A DNA stretch of 64,000 nt from Streptomyces sp. CB02959 (GCF_002803155.1 NZ_NNBP01000041.1:1-64000), one strand, 5' to 3'. Shown: positions 16,823 through 26,272, numbered from the stretch's first letter. The notes: a model not told the origin generated them from the sequence alone. Program-made: numbers and translations.

Positions 16823-18262
16823 ATGGGCAGTGGCGGACAGCCGTCAGCTCCCGGCCCGGCCGGGGGACCAAGGCGCCCGGCCTCGGACGAGGCGCACGCG
16901 CGGGGCCTCATGAAGCAGATCGCCACCGCGGCGGCCGCACGTGCCGCCGCGGTCGCCGCTCGCCTCCGGGCTGTTGCGCAGCGGGTCAGGGAAGTGCCTG
17001 CGCCTCCGGGGCCGTTCCGCCCTGGGTTCTGGCGTAGTCCGATCCGCGGGCCGTGGCTGACGTCGGTCTTCGGACTGGTGCTGCTGGTCGGCATCCCGGT
17101 GGTCTTCGTCACCGGGATGCTCTCCTATGCCGCCTACAACCCGGATCTGGGCCCGCTCAACGACATGACTCCCGACAAGGGTCTGCTGGGCTTCTACCTT
17201 TTCCACTGGCCCACGCATCCGTATTGGCTGTACCGGCTGACCCAAGGCGTGCACGTGACGCTCGGCGTCGTTCTCGTCCCCGTACTGCTGGCCAAGTTGT
17301 GGTCGGTCATCCCGAAGCTGTTCGAGTGGCTGCCGGTCCGGTCGGTCGCCCACGGGCTGGAGCGGTTGTCCCTGCTGATGTTGGTGGGCGGGGTCATCTT
17401 CGAGTTCGTCACCGGCATCTTCAACATCCAGCTCTTCTACGTCTTCCCCGGCTCGTTCTACACCCTGCACTTCTATGGTGCCTGGGTCTTCATCGCCGCC
17501 TTCGTCGTCCATGTGAGCCTCAGGCTCGGCCGGATGACACGCGCTCTGCGCTCTCGCAGTCTGGCGACCGAACTTCGCACCGACCTCGCACACACCCGGC
17601 CCGAGCCCCCCGACCCCGACGGACTGGTGCCGGCCGCACCCGCGGCACCGACGATGACCCGGCGCGGCGCCGTCGCGATGGTGGGGGCGGGGTCGCTGCT
17701 CCTGCTGGTGGTCACCGCAGGGCAGAGCATCGGCGGCCGGTTGCGCAACACTGCCCTGCTCGCCCCGCACAACCGCAACCCCGGCGGCGGCCCGACCGGT
17801 TTCCAGATCAACAAGACGGCGGCTGCGGTCGGTGTCAACCCTGCGCACGTCGGCCCGAGCTGGCGGCTAGAGCTCCACGGTCCGCGGACGACGCCGCTGG
17901 TCTTCACCCGTGAGCAGCTCCTCGCGATGCGCCAGCATGCGGCCGCGCTGCCGATCGCCTGCGTGGAGGGATGGTCCACCGATGACCAAGATTGGAGCGG
18001 CCTACGACTGACCGATCTCGCCGCTCTGGCCGGCCTTCCTGACGCCGGAAGCGTCCTGGTCGAATCGGTCCAACCGCCCGGCCCCTACAGTTCGGTGGTC
18101 CTGCGCGGCAACCAGATCCACGATCCCCGGGCCCTGCTCGCCCTCCGCGTCAACGGCGCGGACCTCTCCCTCGACCACGGCTACCCGGCCCGCGTCATCG
18201 TCCCGGCCAACCCCGGTGTGAACAACACCAAGTGGGTACACCGGCTCACCTTCAGGACGTGA
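16823..18262 (+). CDS. Membrane-anchored molybdopterin-dependent oxidoreductase with cytochrome b561-like domain
   Basis: About 479 residues from the ATG at 16823 (AGGAG site). After a basic, alanine-rich N-terminus come about five membrane segments. They include L-T-S-V-F-G-L-V-L-L-V-G, the H-W-P-T-H-P-Y-W-L-Y-R-L-T-Q-G-V-H histidine-rich region and F-Y-T-L-H-F-Y-G-A-W-V-F, probably a two-heme cytochrome b. After R-R-G-A-V-A a sixth segment or Tat-like anchor leads to an external sulfite-oxidase-type Moco domain containing L-P-I-A-C-V-E-G-W-S, whose Cys is the expected molybdenum ligand, and Y-P-A-R-V-I-V-P. The protein would pass electrons between an extracytoplasmic substrate and the quinone pool. 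It heads a three-gene operon with the next two genes. The substrate is unknown. Confidence 0.8.
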   Translation: MGSGGQPSAPGPAGGPRRPASDEAHARGLMKQIATAAAARAAAVAARLRAVAQRVREVPAPPGPFRPGFWRSPIRGPWLTSVFGLVLLVGIPVVFVTGMLSYAAYNPDLGPLNDMTPDKGLLGFYLFHWPTHPYWLYRLTQGVHVTLGVVLVPVLLAKLWSVIPKLFEWLPVRSVAHGLERLSLLMLVGGVIFEFVTGIFNIQLFYVFPGSFYTLHFYGAWVFIAAFVVHVSLRLGRMTRALRSRSLATELRTDLAHTRPEPPDPDGLVPAAPAAPTMTRRGAVAMVGAGSLLLLVVTAGQSIGGRLRNTALLAPHNRNPGGGPTGFQINKTAAAVGVNPAHVGPSWRLELHGPRTTPLVFTREQLLAMRQHAAALPIACVEGWSTDDQDWSGLRLTDLAALAGLPDAGSVLVESVQPPGPYSSVVLRGNQIHDPRALLALRVNGADLSLDHGYPARVIVPANPGVNNTKWVHRLTFRT

Positions 18263-18264
18263 CC

Positions 18265-18768
18265 ATGGCACGCTTCGTCCGCTGGTACGGCTCCGGGCCC
18301 CTGCACCTTCTCGTTCTGCTCTGCTCGTTCGCCCTCACCGCCTACGCCATGGTGCGCCTGTTCGCCGTCCGGCCGCTCGGCGTGGCGATCTGGTTCGTGG
18401 GAGCGGCGATCGTCCACGACCTGATCCTGCTGCCTCTGTACTCGGTCGCCGATCTGTCGGCCTACTCCGTCCTGCGGCACCGTCCGGGCCGCGTACCGCA
18501 GATGCCATGGATCAACTACCTGCGCGTTCCCACCTTCCTGTCCGGGGTGCTGCTCCTCGTGTGGTTCCCCCTCATCCTGGATCTGGCGATCCCCTACCGA
18601 GGCGACACGCGACTGCCCGAAGGCGTTTACCTCAGCCGTTGGCTGGCGATCACCGGTGTGCTCTTCGGCGCCTCGGCGCTGGCTTTCGCACTCAAACTGC
18701 GCCGCGCCAGTCGTGCCGCCCGCGCCGACGAGAAACGCCCCCCGCCCGGCCCCGACGGACGGCCGTGA
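18265..18768 (+). CDS. Four-helix membrane protein of the Moco operon
   Basis: A 167-residue protein starting two bases after the stop of the Moco enzyme. Four hydrophobic segments are visible (L-H-L-L-V-L-L-C-S-F-A-L-T, V-A-I-W-F-V-G-A-A-I-V, L-S-G-V-L-L-L-V-W-F-P-L-I and I-T-G-V-L-F-G-A-S-A-L-A-F-A), with a charged, proline-rich cytoplasmic tail. It is not in a named family I recognise. Tight coupling with the neighbours suggests an accessory membrane subunit of the oxidoreductase. Confidence 0.65.
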   Translation: MARFVRWYGSGPLHLLVLLCSFALTAYAMVRLFAVRPLGVAIWFVGAAIVHDLILLPLYSVADLSAYSVLRHRPGRVPQMPWINYLRVPTFLSGVLLLVWFPLILDLAIPYRGDTRLPEGVYLSRWLAITGVLFGASALAFALKLRRASRAARADEKRPPPGPDGRP

Positions 18769-19442
18769 CGACCGAGGAGAACCGACCCCAAGCCGCACAC
18801 CAGGATCCCTACGCACTGGCCCTGCGAACCGGCGGCGGGCCGGTGTACCTACGGCTGGCGGACGGACGGTGGACCTATTTGCCGGTGCACCGCTGGCACG
18901 CGCAGCCCACCACGGCCGACGAGACACTGCTGGTGCGATGCGACAGCCCCGTTCTGGACGTCGGCTGCGGACCGGGCCGGCTGTGCAGGGCGCTCCTGCA
19001 CCAGGGCATCTTCGCCCTCGGCATTGACGTCGCCCCGCAAGCGGTCGCCCGCACCATCGGTCTCGGTGGGACGGCACTGTGCCGGTCGGTGTTCGGCCCC
19101 CTCCCTGGTGAGGGAGCCTGGCAGACCCTCCTGCTGGCCGACGGGAACATCGGTATCGGCGGCGACCCCCGTGCCCTGCTTCGACGGTGTACCCAGCTCG
19201 TCGCTCCGACAGGTGTCCTGCTCGTCGAGGTGGAGCAGTTCGACGTTGCAGAGCGCTGCACCGCATGGGTGGAAGACACCCATGGCCGTCGGGGGGCGCC
19301 CTTTCCGTGGGCACGGCTGGGCGCAACGGCGCTTGGCCGCATCGCGCCGGAACTCGGCCTCAGCGTCACCGACGAGTGGCAGAGCGATCACCGCAGCTTC
19401 CTCGCTCTCAGCCCGCAGGGCTCTTCCCGGCGTCCCGGCTGA
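18765..19442 (+). CDS. Class I SAM-dependent methyltransferase
   Basis: A 225-residue protein. The GTG at 18765 overlaps the previous stop (GTGA). Motif I is clear (V-L-D-V-G-C-G-P-G-R-L, around residue 68), followed by an acidic residue in G-I-D-V-A and a post-motif region V-L-L-V-E-V-E. The frame is open far upstream inside the preceding gene but the overlap start fits operon structure. The methyl acceptor is unknown. In actinomycetes similar trios of Moco enzyme, small membrane protein and methyltransferase occur together. Confidence 0.7.
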   Translation: MTTEENRPQAAHQDPYALALRTGGGPVYLRLADGRWTYLPVHRWHAQPTTADETLLVRCDSPVLDVGCGPGRLCRALLHQGIFALGIDVAPQAVARTIGLGGTALCRSVFGPLPGEGAWQTLLLADGNIGIGGDPRALLRRCTQLVAPTGVLLVEVEQFDVAERCTAWVEDTHGRRGAPFPWARLGATALGRIAPELGLSVTDEWQSDHRSFLALSPQGSSRRPG

Positions 19443-19612
19443 CCGGGGAACGGCGATGCGGTGGCGAAGACATCGATCGGGACCCGGTGACAACCGAGCA
19501 GGTGGCCTCGCCGGATCGTGGCACTCCGTCATGACAACAGCGGCGGCGGGAGGTGCGGCCCGCCGATGGTGCCGCTTGTGTGAGATCAGTTCGCCGCGCA
19601 GGGAGGCTGCGA

Positions 19613-19707
19613 TGGATCAACGACCGGCACCTCATGTGGGCCTGCCCCGATGGCGGCCCCCCAGCAGGTCCTGGCCGAGCCCGAGTCAGACGGGTTTCGA
19701 TCGGTGA
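19613..19707 (+). CDS. Possible 31-residue leader peptide overlapping the GH15 start
   Basis: An ATG at 19613 behind a clear GGGAGG site opens a 31-codon frame (starting M-D-Q-R-P-A-P-H-V-G). Its TGA at 19705 overlaps the GTG at 19704 of the GH15 gene in the usual GTGA coupling pattern. The peptide is Pro/Arg/Ser-rich without a known motif. It could be a coupling leader, or chance in GC-rich DNA. Confidence 0.3.
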
Positions 19708-21548
19708 GCGCGCGACCGATCGGTGACCATGCCCTGCTGTCCGACTGCCGCTCGGCCGCCCTGGTCACCTCCGACGGCTCGGTGGACTGGCTGTGTTTTC
19801 CCCGCTTCGACAGCCCGGCGATCTTCGCCCGGCTCCTCGACGAGGACGCCGGCCACTGGTCCATCCGCCCCGTAGGACCCGTCGATGTCAGCCGCCGCTA
19901 CGTCGAGGAGACCCTCGTTCTGGAGACGACCTTCCGCGCAACTGGAGGCACAGCAGTTGTACGGGACGCCCTCGCCCTGGGGCGGCGCGAGCGCGGACAC
20001 GCAATCGGCGAGGCTTCCCCCGGAATTCTGCTGCGTCAGGTCACCTGCACCGAAGGAGAAGTGACCCTCGACATCGCCTACGCGCCACGCCCGGAGTTCG
20101 GACTGATCCATCCGCTCCTGTCACCAGTCCGGGGCGGGCTTGCCGCGTACGGCGGCGCCCACGTGCTCCTGCTGTCGAGTCCTGTCGAGCTGGCGGTGAG
20201 CGGCTCCACCGCGCACGGACGGTTCGCACTGCGGGCATCGGACCGCCTCGGCTTCGGTTTGCATGTCGTGCCGGCGTGGGGAAGCGAGCCACTGCGCTGG
20301 CGGGCGGGGCGTATCCGGCGGCGCCTGAACGACACCGTCGAGGGCTGGCGCTCGTGGTCCCGACTCCACCGCGGCTACGTCGGACCCTGGCAGGACGAGG
20401 TGGCGCACAGCGGACGCGTGTTGCGGGCACTGACCTTCGCCCCCTCGGGGGCCATCGTCGCCGCGGCCACCACCTCACTGCCCGAGTGTGTCAGCGGTAC
20501 ACGCAACTGGGACTACCGCTACACCTGGGTCCGCGACGCGAGCTTCACCCTGCAGGCACTTTCCACCGCCGCCTGCGAGAAGGAGAAGGACAAGTTCTTC
20601 GGCTTCCTCGCCCGGGCCGCGGCAACCCAGCTCCACCGCGGAGTGAACCTGCAGATCATGTACGGCATCGGCGGTGAACGCGACCTCAGTGAGCGGCTGC
20701 TACCCCACCTGGCCGGCTGGCGCGACAGCACTCCGGTGCGCACCGGCAACGACGCTTGGCGCCAACGCCAACTCGACGTCTACGGCGAACTCCTCGACGC
20801 CGCCCACGAGACCCTCCCACCCCGAGAGCACCTGGATCCGCCCACCCGCGCCTTCCTGGTCCAGGCGGCCGACACGGCTGCCCGTCGCTGGACCGAGCCC
20901 GACCAGGGCATCTGGGAGAGACGCGGGCCGAGCAGGCATTTTCTGCACTCGAAGCTGATGTGCTGGGTCGCCCTGGACCGCGCCATCGCCATGGCCCCCA
21001 CGCTTCAGGCCGACGAACGCGTACCCCACTGGCGGCAGGAGCGAGACACGATCCGCCAAGCCATCGAAGAGCGCGGCTGGAGCCCCCGTTCGGGTGCCTT
21101 CACCCAGGCGTTCGGCAGTGACGAACTCGACGCCTCGGCGCTGATGCTGCCCATCGTCGGCTTCCTGCCTCCGCAGGACTCCCGCGTCCAGTCCACCGTG
21201 CTGGCCGTCACCACCCACCTCACCGACCGCAACGGCCTGGTCCGCCGCTACCTCGGCGACGAGATCGAGGAAACGGAAGGAGCCTTCCTGCTGTGCACCT
21301 TCTGGCTCGCCCACGCTCTGGCCGTGACCGGCAACGTCGTCCGTGCACGGCAGGTGTTCCAAACCGCCCTCTCACACGCCAACGACGTCGGTCTGCTCGC
21401 CGAGGAGACCGACCCCGTCACAGGAGAGGCCCTCGGCAACTTCCCGCAAGCCTTCAGCCACATCGGACTCATCAACGCCGCCCGCGCCATCCGCGATGCC
21501 GGGCAGCAGCCCCCACCGCAAGGAGCCGAGCACCAGCCCCCGGCATGA
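19704..21548 (+). CDS. Glycoside hydrolase family 15 (glucoamylase / trehalase-like)
   Basis: Cytoplasmic GH15 enzymes of this length (about 614 residues) hydrolyse alpha-glucosidic bonds. Several actinobacterial ones are trehalases. An N-terminal beta-sandwich domain begins I-G-D-H-A-L-L-S-D, with D-G-S-V-D-W-L-C-F-P-R-F-D-S-P near residue 25. The (alpha/alpha)6 catalytic barrel holds N-W-D-Y-R-Y-T-W-V-R-D-A, then P-D-Q-G-I-W-E with the acid Glu, and near the end L-G-N-F-P-Q-A-F-S-H-I-G-L with the catalytic-base region. The GTG at 19704 is chosen because family members start here and it overlaps a leader frame. An ATG at 19650 is an alternative. No signal peptide, so it acts on internal sugar. 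Confidence 0.88.
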   Translation: MSARPIGDHALLSDCRSAALVTSDGSVDWLCFPRFDSPAIFARLLDEDAGHWSIRPVGPVDVSRRYVEETLVLETTFRATGGTAVVRDALALGRRERGHAIGEASPGILLRQVTCTEGEVTLDIAYAPRPEFGLIHPLLSPVRGGLAAYGGAHVLLLSSPVELAVSGSTAHGRFALRASDRLGFGLHVVPAWGSEPLRWRAGRIRRRLNDTVEGWRSWSRLHRGYVGPWQDEVAHSGRVLRALTFAPSGAIVAAATTSLPECVSGTRNWDYRYTWVRDASFTLQALSTAACEKEKDKFFGFLARAAATQLHRGVNLQIMYGIGGERDLSERLLPHLAGWRDSTPVRTGNDAWRQRQLDVYGELLDAAHETLPPREHLDPPTRAFLVQAADTAARRWTEPDQGIWERRGPSRHFLHSKLMCWVALDRAIAMAPTLQADERVPHWRQERDTIRQAIEERGWSPRSGAFTQAFGSDELDASALMLPIVGFLPPQDSRVQSTVLAVTTHLTDRNGLVRRYLGDEIEETEGAFLLCTFWLAHALAVTGNVVRARQVFQTALSHANDVGLLAEETDPVTGEALGNFPQAFSHIGLINAARAIRDAGQQPPPQGAEHQPPA

Positions 21549-21624
21549 ATCGACGACTTCCGCATGTACGCCGTCAGGGAGAGACCAGCGTGGATGACTC
21601 ATCCTGCGCGCCCCTCTCCCTACA

Positions 21625-22218
21625 GTGAGCGGCATGCGAGGACTGCCACCTCTGGCGATCGCAGTGGCCACGGCGGCACTGCTGACGTGCGCTGCCTGCT
21701 CCGGCACCTCAGGGCCTGCCTCCGGTGCACACACGCCCACCACGCGCACCACCACTGCGGCCGCCGGCCCGTTCACCCTCACCCGGGGGCAGGGCTTCGA
21801 CCGCTCCGGAGCGTTCACCTCACTCATGACCTGCGACGATCCAAGGGACTACTCGCCGGGCCTGAACTTTGCGAACGTGCCGACCGGAACAGCCGAACTC
21901 GCCCTGACCATGGTCGACCTCGATATCCACAAGATTCACTGGCTCCAGCTCGGCATCCCCGCACGTGCCCACGGCATCAGCGCCCACCACCTCCTCCCCG
22001 GTGCTCGTGAGGCACTCAACGACTTCGGAGAAGCCACCTATGACGGACCGTGCCCACCGCACGGCAGCACCCACAGGTACCAGCTGACGCTATACGCGCT
22101 CCACGAGCCGATGCCGACAGCCTTCGACGGCAGCACGCCGCCTGCCCGGACCCTGCAGGAGATCAAACGGCGCGCATTCGCCTCAGCGGCGCTCGTGGCC
22201 CCCTACACACGCCACTGA
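21625..22218 (+). CDS. PEBP (YbhB/YbcL) family lipoprotein
   Basis: A 197-residue protein (GTG 21625, or ATG 21634). The signal region R-G-L-P-P-L-A-I-A-V-A-T-A-A-L-L-T ends in an A-A-C lipobox-like site, so it is probably a lipoprotein. The mature part has the phosphatidylethanolamine-binding fold: F-D-R-S-G-A-F-T-S, a central L-A-L-T-M-V-D-L-D, and the family signature D-G-P-C-P-P-H-G-x-T-H-R-Y with L-T-L-Y-A-L. The usual D-P-D-A-P is altered to D-L-D-I-H. These proteins bind anionic ligands, and their role in bacteria is poorly known. A strong terminator follows at 22381. Confidence 0.75.
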   Translation: MSGMRGLPPLAIAVATAALLTCAACSGTSGPASGAHTPTTRTTTAAAGPFTLTRGQGFDRSGAFTSLMTCDDPRDYSPGLNFANVPTGTAELALTMVDLDIHKIHWLQLGIPARAHGISAHHLLPGAREALNDFGEATYDGPCPPHGSTHRYQLTLYALHEPMPTAFDGSTPPARTLQEIKRRAFASAALVAPYTRH

Positions 22219-22380
22219 CGCAGGCTCCGATCGCCATCGACCGAACCGTGAGGACCGCGGACCGCGCCTGGGCTAAAGGCCTGCAGGGGGCGGGCATGCC
22301 CGGAACTTTGCCGGGGGTCTCGTAGAGGCGAAGGCCACCGAGGTCTCCCTCGCCGCCGCCTGACCATCCTGCCAACTCGC

Positions 22381-22415
22381 CGAGGGCCGCGCACCGCAGA
22401 GGTGCGCGGCCCTCG
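22381..22415. terminator. Perfect 15-bp stem-loop terminator
   Basis: Arms CGAGGGCCGCGCACC (22381-22395) and GGTGCGCGGCCCTCG (22401-22415) pair completely around a GCAGA loop. It lies between the PEBP gene (plus) and the permease remnant (minus) and would stop transcription from both sides. Confidence 0.8.
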
Positions 22416-22602
22416 CTTCGGAGCGAATGCTCACACCCACGAGGTGTGAGACGTGAGCGGACCGGAGCGCAATGGCAATCCACTTGGCGGCGGCTGGGAA
22501 CGACCCGGGCCGACAGTCGTGTTCATGGTTTCCGCGACTGCCATCACCCGCCCATCACCGAGGCATGCTCGTACTGCACGGCGTCTGGGGGTGGTTGCGG
22601 GG

Positions 22603-23195
22603 TCAGTGCACCGGCTGGGGGTCGGCCTCCGCGGGTGACGGCTCGGATGTCCGTCCCAGGTGGTTGACGGCGAGGTTGAGGAGGACGGCGACGACGCAGC
22701 CCGTGCTGATCCCGGAGTCGAGGATGATGCGCAGGCTCTCGGGGAAGGCGTGGTAGAAGTCCGGGGCGGCCAGGGGATGATGCCGGCGCCCAGGGAGATG
22801 GCGACGATGAGGACGTTGTCGCCGTGTTCCACCGAGGACTTGGCGAGGGTCTGCACTCCGCTGGCGGCGATGGTGCCGAAGAGGGTGATGCCGACGCCGC
22901 CCAGGACGGGCTGGGGGATGAGGGCGACGAGCGAGGCCAGCATCGGGCAGAGCCCTAGCAGGATGAGGATGCCGCCGGCTGCGGCGACGACAACGCGGCT
23001 GCGGATCTTGGTGATGGCTACCAGGCCGAGGAGGATCCAGAGCTGCTTCAGGAAGCCGCGCAGCACTCGGCGGAGGACGACCGTGATCAGAAGGCTGGCG
23101 GCGGCCAGGCCGATGTTGGTGAGGCTTCCGTAGTCGTCGGCCTTGCGGTTGCCGCCCTGGGCCCAGTTGAAGGCGACGGGTGTACCGGTGAGAGT
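22603..23195 (-). pseudogene. Nucleobase:cation symporter-2 (xanthine/uracil permease) remnant
   Basis: Reading on the minus strand from about 23195: T-P-V-A-F-N-W-A-Q-G-G, then A-A-A-S-L-L-I-T-V-V-L-R-R, then an abrupt jump into I-R-S-R-V-V-V-A-A-A-G-G and V-L-G-G-V-G-I-T-L-F-G-T-I-A-A-S-G, then S-L-G-A-G-I-I-P. Here the frame shifts, and it ends with F-P-E-S-L-R-I-I-L-D-S-G-I-S and H-L-G-R. These are the second half of an NCS2 purine permease with an internal deletion (several helices missing after residue R-G-F-L-K-Q), one frameshift and no N-terminal half. Confidence 0.7.
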
Positions 23196-23932
23196 TCTGG
23201 CCTCGGCGGCGGCGCGCGGATGAGCTGGGCGTCGACAGGACTCCCTGACCGGAGGCCCCGGCGGGGCCTGATGCAGCGGGAATCCGGCGTACGCCCGGAT
23301 AGTGGATCGGCGGCCGGAACGATGATGGTGCCCCGGGTGGTGCCGTCGACCGGAGACGCCTCACGACCGTGGTGTCCACGGGATCAGGGCGGCTCCGGTC
23401 TCACGAGCCGAGTCAGTCCCTCACGGTTTCAAGACTCTGTCAAGGACCGCAAATCTCCGACCAGTTCGACGAATTGCGGTCCACCCGTAGGGCGTGTGTC
23501 GATCCGTGCCAGTCGTTGGCTCCGACCACAAAAGTGGCTGGAAAATCACGGCTTTTTTCATTGGATCGTACGTAGCCGGGAGGCAGACATTTTTGCGATC
23601 TCGAAGGGGTCGCAGTCGATGAGTGCGATGCCGCGTGGTCGCTCGGGTCGGTGGTTCGTGGTTTTCTCCAGACCCGTCGGGTGCCGTCCTCGGATTTTCA
23701 GTGTTCTGGCTTGCGGTTCGCCCTGGACCCGAGGGCGCATTGCCCACGGCGTCCCATCCTCCGCGCGGTGGCGCACCGCTCTTGAAGCCCATCCACGCTT
23801 CGGCTGCCCGGCGTTCTCATGAATGCCGGCCGGATCGGCAACGACCGGCACAGCACTTTGCCAATCGGCGGTCGTACTGCCGAAGTGCGTCACCCACTCT
23901 TGTTCATCAGGCCCTGAGGAGGGGCCTCACCC
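23196..23932. other. Long intergenic stretch without recognisable gene
   Basis: About 740 bases. The centre (23430-23640) is less GC-rich than its surroundings. It contains an inverted repeat with nine-base arms GGACCGCAA/TTGCGGTCC (23444-23482, 21-base loop). Open frames exist on both strands but none resembles a family. The last bases carry the GAGGAGG ribosome site of the next gene. Confidence 0.4.
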
Positions 23933-25294
23933 ATGGACAGATCACCACGTCGGCACCTCACGCCGGACGGCCGCTCAGTTGCGTTCACGCGCGGTCGCTC
24001 ACGCCGAGTTCTGGCGCTCATCTTCGCGGTAGCGACCGTCGTGATGGCCGGGAGCCCGGCCTCGGCGGCCGCCGCCCACACGACCAGGTTCGGTACCGCG
24101 GTGAACCTCGACGACAACGGCCGCGGCAGCTCCGCCGTCGCGATCGGCGATCTCAACAACGACGGGATACCAGACCTCGTGACGGCGATCCGCACCGAGG
24201 GACTCGGCGTGTTCCTCGGCTCGGGTGGCGGCCGCTTCGGCGCTGTGACTAAGTACGCGGCGCCACGCACCATGTGGAGCAAATTTCTCCACTCGGCAGT
24301 GATCCGCGATGTCAACGGCGACGGCCACATGGACGTCATCAGCCACGACGGGCGCGGCAATGTCGCTCTGGTCTGGCTCGGCGACGGCTCTGGCGCTCTC
24401 GGCGCCGGAGCGGAGGTGCAACTCAACCCGAGGCCCGGGTGCGACACCACGGGCGACAACCCGTGTGTCGCGCGCTTCCCGACCGACGTCGCCGTGGGCG
24501 ACTTCGACGAGGACGGTAAGCCGGATCTCGCGACGTCCAACGCGAACACGAACAACGCCTCGGTAGTGCTCGGCAACGGCGACGGCACATTCGGCGCGGC
24601 GACGCAGTTCGGACTGGGCGGCGGTACCGGCCCACAGGGCATCGCGGCCGCCGACCTCAACGGCGATGGCCATCTGGATCTCATCACGTCAAACTCATCG
24701 AGCGGCACGCTTTCCGTGCTGCCGGGCGACGGACACGGGGGCTTCGGCACGGCGTCGAGCGTCTCGGCCGGTATGACACTGCCGTCCACGCTCAAGCTCG
24801 CCGACGTCAACGAGGATGGCAAGCTGGACGCCGTCATCGCGGCGCCCGGCACGCCGGGGCGCATCGCTGTCCTGCTCGGCGATGGCGCGAGCGGGTTCGG
24901 CACCGCGAGACTCCTGTCGGCGGGGGCGAACCTCACCTCCGCGTCGGTGTCCGACCTGAACGGCGACGGCCACGCCGACCTGGTTGCTTCCAGCTCCAGC
25001 TCGAACGAGGTCGTGGTGCTCGAGGGCAACGGCACTGGTGCGTTCGCCAGCCCGCGTGCATTCGGGCTCACCAGCGGTAGCAATCCGCAGGCCACAGCAG
25101 TAGCCGACCTCGACGGCGACGGACGTCCCGATGTCGCCACGGCCAACAGCAACAGCTCGGCGACGTTCGTCAACGACGCGTCGGTGCTGCTCAACGCGAC
25201 GAAGCGGCCGCGGCCGGGAACACACCAACGGCCGTCCGACGCTCCCGGGAACGGATTCGACAGCGGCCGGCGGCTCCTGCGAGACCATCGTTGA
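23933..25294 (+). CDS. Secreted FG-GAP / VCBS-repeat (integrin-like beta-propeller) protein
   Basis: A 453-residue protein from the ATG at 23933 (GAGGAGGGG site). An extended signal peptide (R-S-R-R-V-L-A-L-I-F-A-V-A then A-S-A-A-A-A) precedes about seven repeats. Each carries a calcium-binding D-x-N-x-D-G-x-x-D loop: G-D-L-N-N-D-G-I-P-D-L, R-D-V-N-G-D-G-H-M-D-V, G-D-F-D-E-D-G-K-P-D-L, A-D-L-N-G-D-G-H-L-D-L, A-D-V-N-E-D-G-K-L-D-A, S-D-L-N-G-D-G-H-A-D-L and A-D-L-D-G-D-G-R-P-D-V. The repeats would form a seven-bladed propeller stabilised by calcium. No catalytic domain is attached; a ligand-binding or cell-surface role is likely. A 13-bp stem-loop terminator follows. Confidence 0.85.
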   Translation: MDRSPRRHLTPDGRSVAFTRGRSRRVLALIFAVATVVMAGSPASAAAAHTTRFGTAVNLDDNGRGSSAVAIGDLNNDGIPDLVTAIRTEGLGVFLGSGGGRFGAVTKYAAPRTMWSKFLHSAVIRDVNGDGHMDVISHDGRGNVALVWLGDGSGALGAGAEVQLNPRPGCDTTGDNPCVARFPTDVAVGDFDEDGKPDLATSNANTNNASVVLGNGDGTFGAATQFGLGGGTGPQGIAAADLNGDGHLDLITSNSSSGTLSVLPGDGHGGFGTASSVSAGMTLPSTLKLADVNEDGKLDAVIAAPGTPGRIAVLLGDGASGFGTARLLSAGANLTSASVSDLNGDGHADLVASSSSSNEVVVLEGNGTGAFASPRAFGLTSGSNPQATAVADLDGDGRPDVATANSNSSATFVNDASVLLNATKRPRPGTHQRPSDAPGNGFDSGRRLLRDHR

Positions 25295-25352
25295 CGTGTC
25301 GTAGCCGCCGAGTCATTTCCGGCGGCTGCCCATGACACGCTGACGTGCGTCG

Positions 25353-25390
25353 CGGGCTCGGCGATTGCGATGATGCGATCGCCGAGCCCG
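25353..25390. terminator. Stem-loop terminator after the FG-GAP gene
   Basis: Thirteen-base arms CGGGCTCGGCGAT (25353-25365) and ATCGCCGAGCCCG (25378-25390) with a 12-base loop, 58 bases after the stop codon. Confidence 0.75.
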
Positions 25391-25849
25391 TCCTCCTCAT
25401 CCGGGCCCAATGCTGGCCAAAGGGCCGGAACCTGATGTGGGCTGCTGAGGAATCCGGCGATGGGGCCGAGTAGGCCAGTGAGCGCGATCGCGAGAACGTC
25501 GACCGTGGGGTCTTCGGCGGCGCAGGGCGTCCGCTTGGCGAGCGCCCACGTCTGGCCGGGGACCGCGCTCAGCGCGCCGCTGCGCGTTGGGGTGTCGTTT
25601 CCTCTACCGGTGGCCGGGCCTTGGGATCCGGCCACCGGCGTATGCGGGGCGACGGCGGGGGCATCGGACGAAGAGTCCGAGGCCGACCAGCAGGGGCACG
25701 GCCCGACACCAGAGCCCGAACGGGTCAGGAGACGGTAGTGCTCACCTGCTGGCAGCCATTCATCGAGTCTCACTCACGACCCGATGAGCCTCATTACCTA
25801 ATGAACCTCACTTCCGTCGTGACGGGCTCCTGGGCCCGGGAGCGGCGGT
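25391..25849. other. Intergenic stretch without recognisable gene
   Basis: About 460 bases between the FG-GAP terminator and the RidA gene end. A long minus-strand frame crosses it but has no family resemblance and is mostly the shadow of the FG-GAP gene. Confidence 0.4.
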
Positions 25850-26272
25850 CTACCGGGACGCGTCGGGGTACGCGGCGGTCGCGCGGATCTCGACGAGGAG
25901 CCCCGGGCTGGCGAGGCCGCTGACCCCGATGATCGTCCAGGTCGGGTAGGGGGCTTCGACGAGGCGCTGTTTGGCCTCGATGAAGCCGGGCAGGTGCTGG
26001 CGGATGTCGACGTGGTAGCTGGTGACGTCGACGAGGGCGGACATGTCGAGGTTCTCCAGCCGAAGGATCTCTTCGATCTTCCGGAGGGCGATCTCGGTCT
26101 GCTCTTCGATGGTGTCCGGGATGGTTCCGTCGGCGCGGCGGCCGATCGTTCCGGCGATGAACAAGAGGCCGTGCGCGCGGACCGCGGCGGAATAGCCGAA
26201 GCTTGCGAAGGCGCTGGTGGTTTGCCCGAAGACTGCGTTGTCCTCGGGGACCTCGACGGTGTGGATGGTCAT
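25850..26272 (-). CDS. RidA (YjgF/YER057c/UK114) family protein
   Basis: RidA proteins hydrolyse reactive enamine/imine intermediates to keto acids plus ammonia; related members act in specific catabolic pathways. The 140-residue protein starts at the ATG at 26272 after a GGGAAG site. It shows F-I-A-G-T-I-G-R-R, Q-T-E-I-A-L-R-K-I-E-E-I-L and P-G-L-L-V-E-I-R-A-T-A-A-Y. The Arg that binds the carboxylate of the substrate is expected in V-E-I-R-A and is present. A longer frame extends upstream but overlaps the HD gene. It lies 47 bases after the HD-hydrolase gene in the same direction, forming a two-gene unit. Confidence 0.85.
   Translation of the reverse strand: MTIHTVEVPEDNAVFGQTTSAFASFGYSAAVRAHGLLFIAGTIGRRADGTIPDTIEEQTEIALRKIEEILRLENLDMSALVDVTSYHVDIRQHLPGFIEAKQRLVEAPYPTWTIIGVSGLASPGLLVEIRATAAYPDASR

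Noticed and set aside
23890..25773. Minus-strand open frame of 627 codons
   Set aside because: Antisense to the FG-GAP gene. The repeats of Ser/Pro/Ala are the complement of the calcium-loop codons, and no motif is recognisable.
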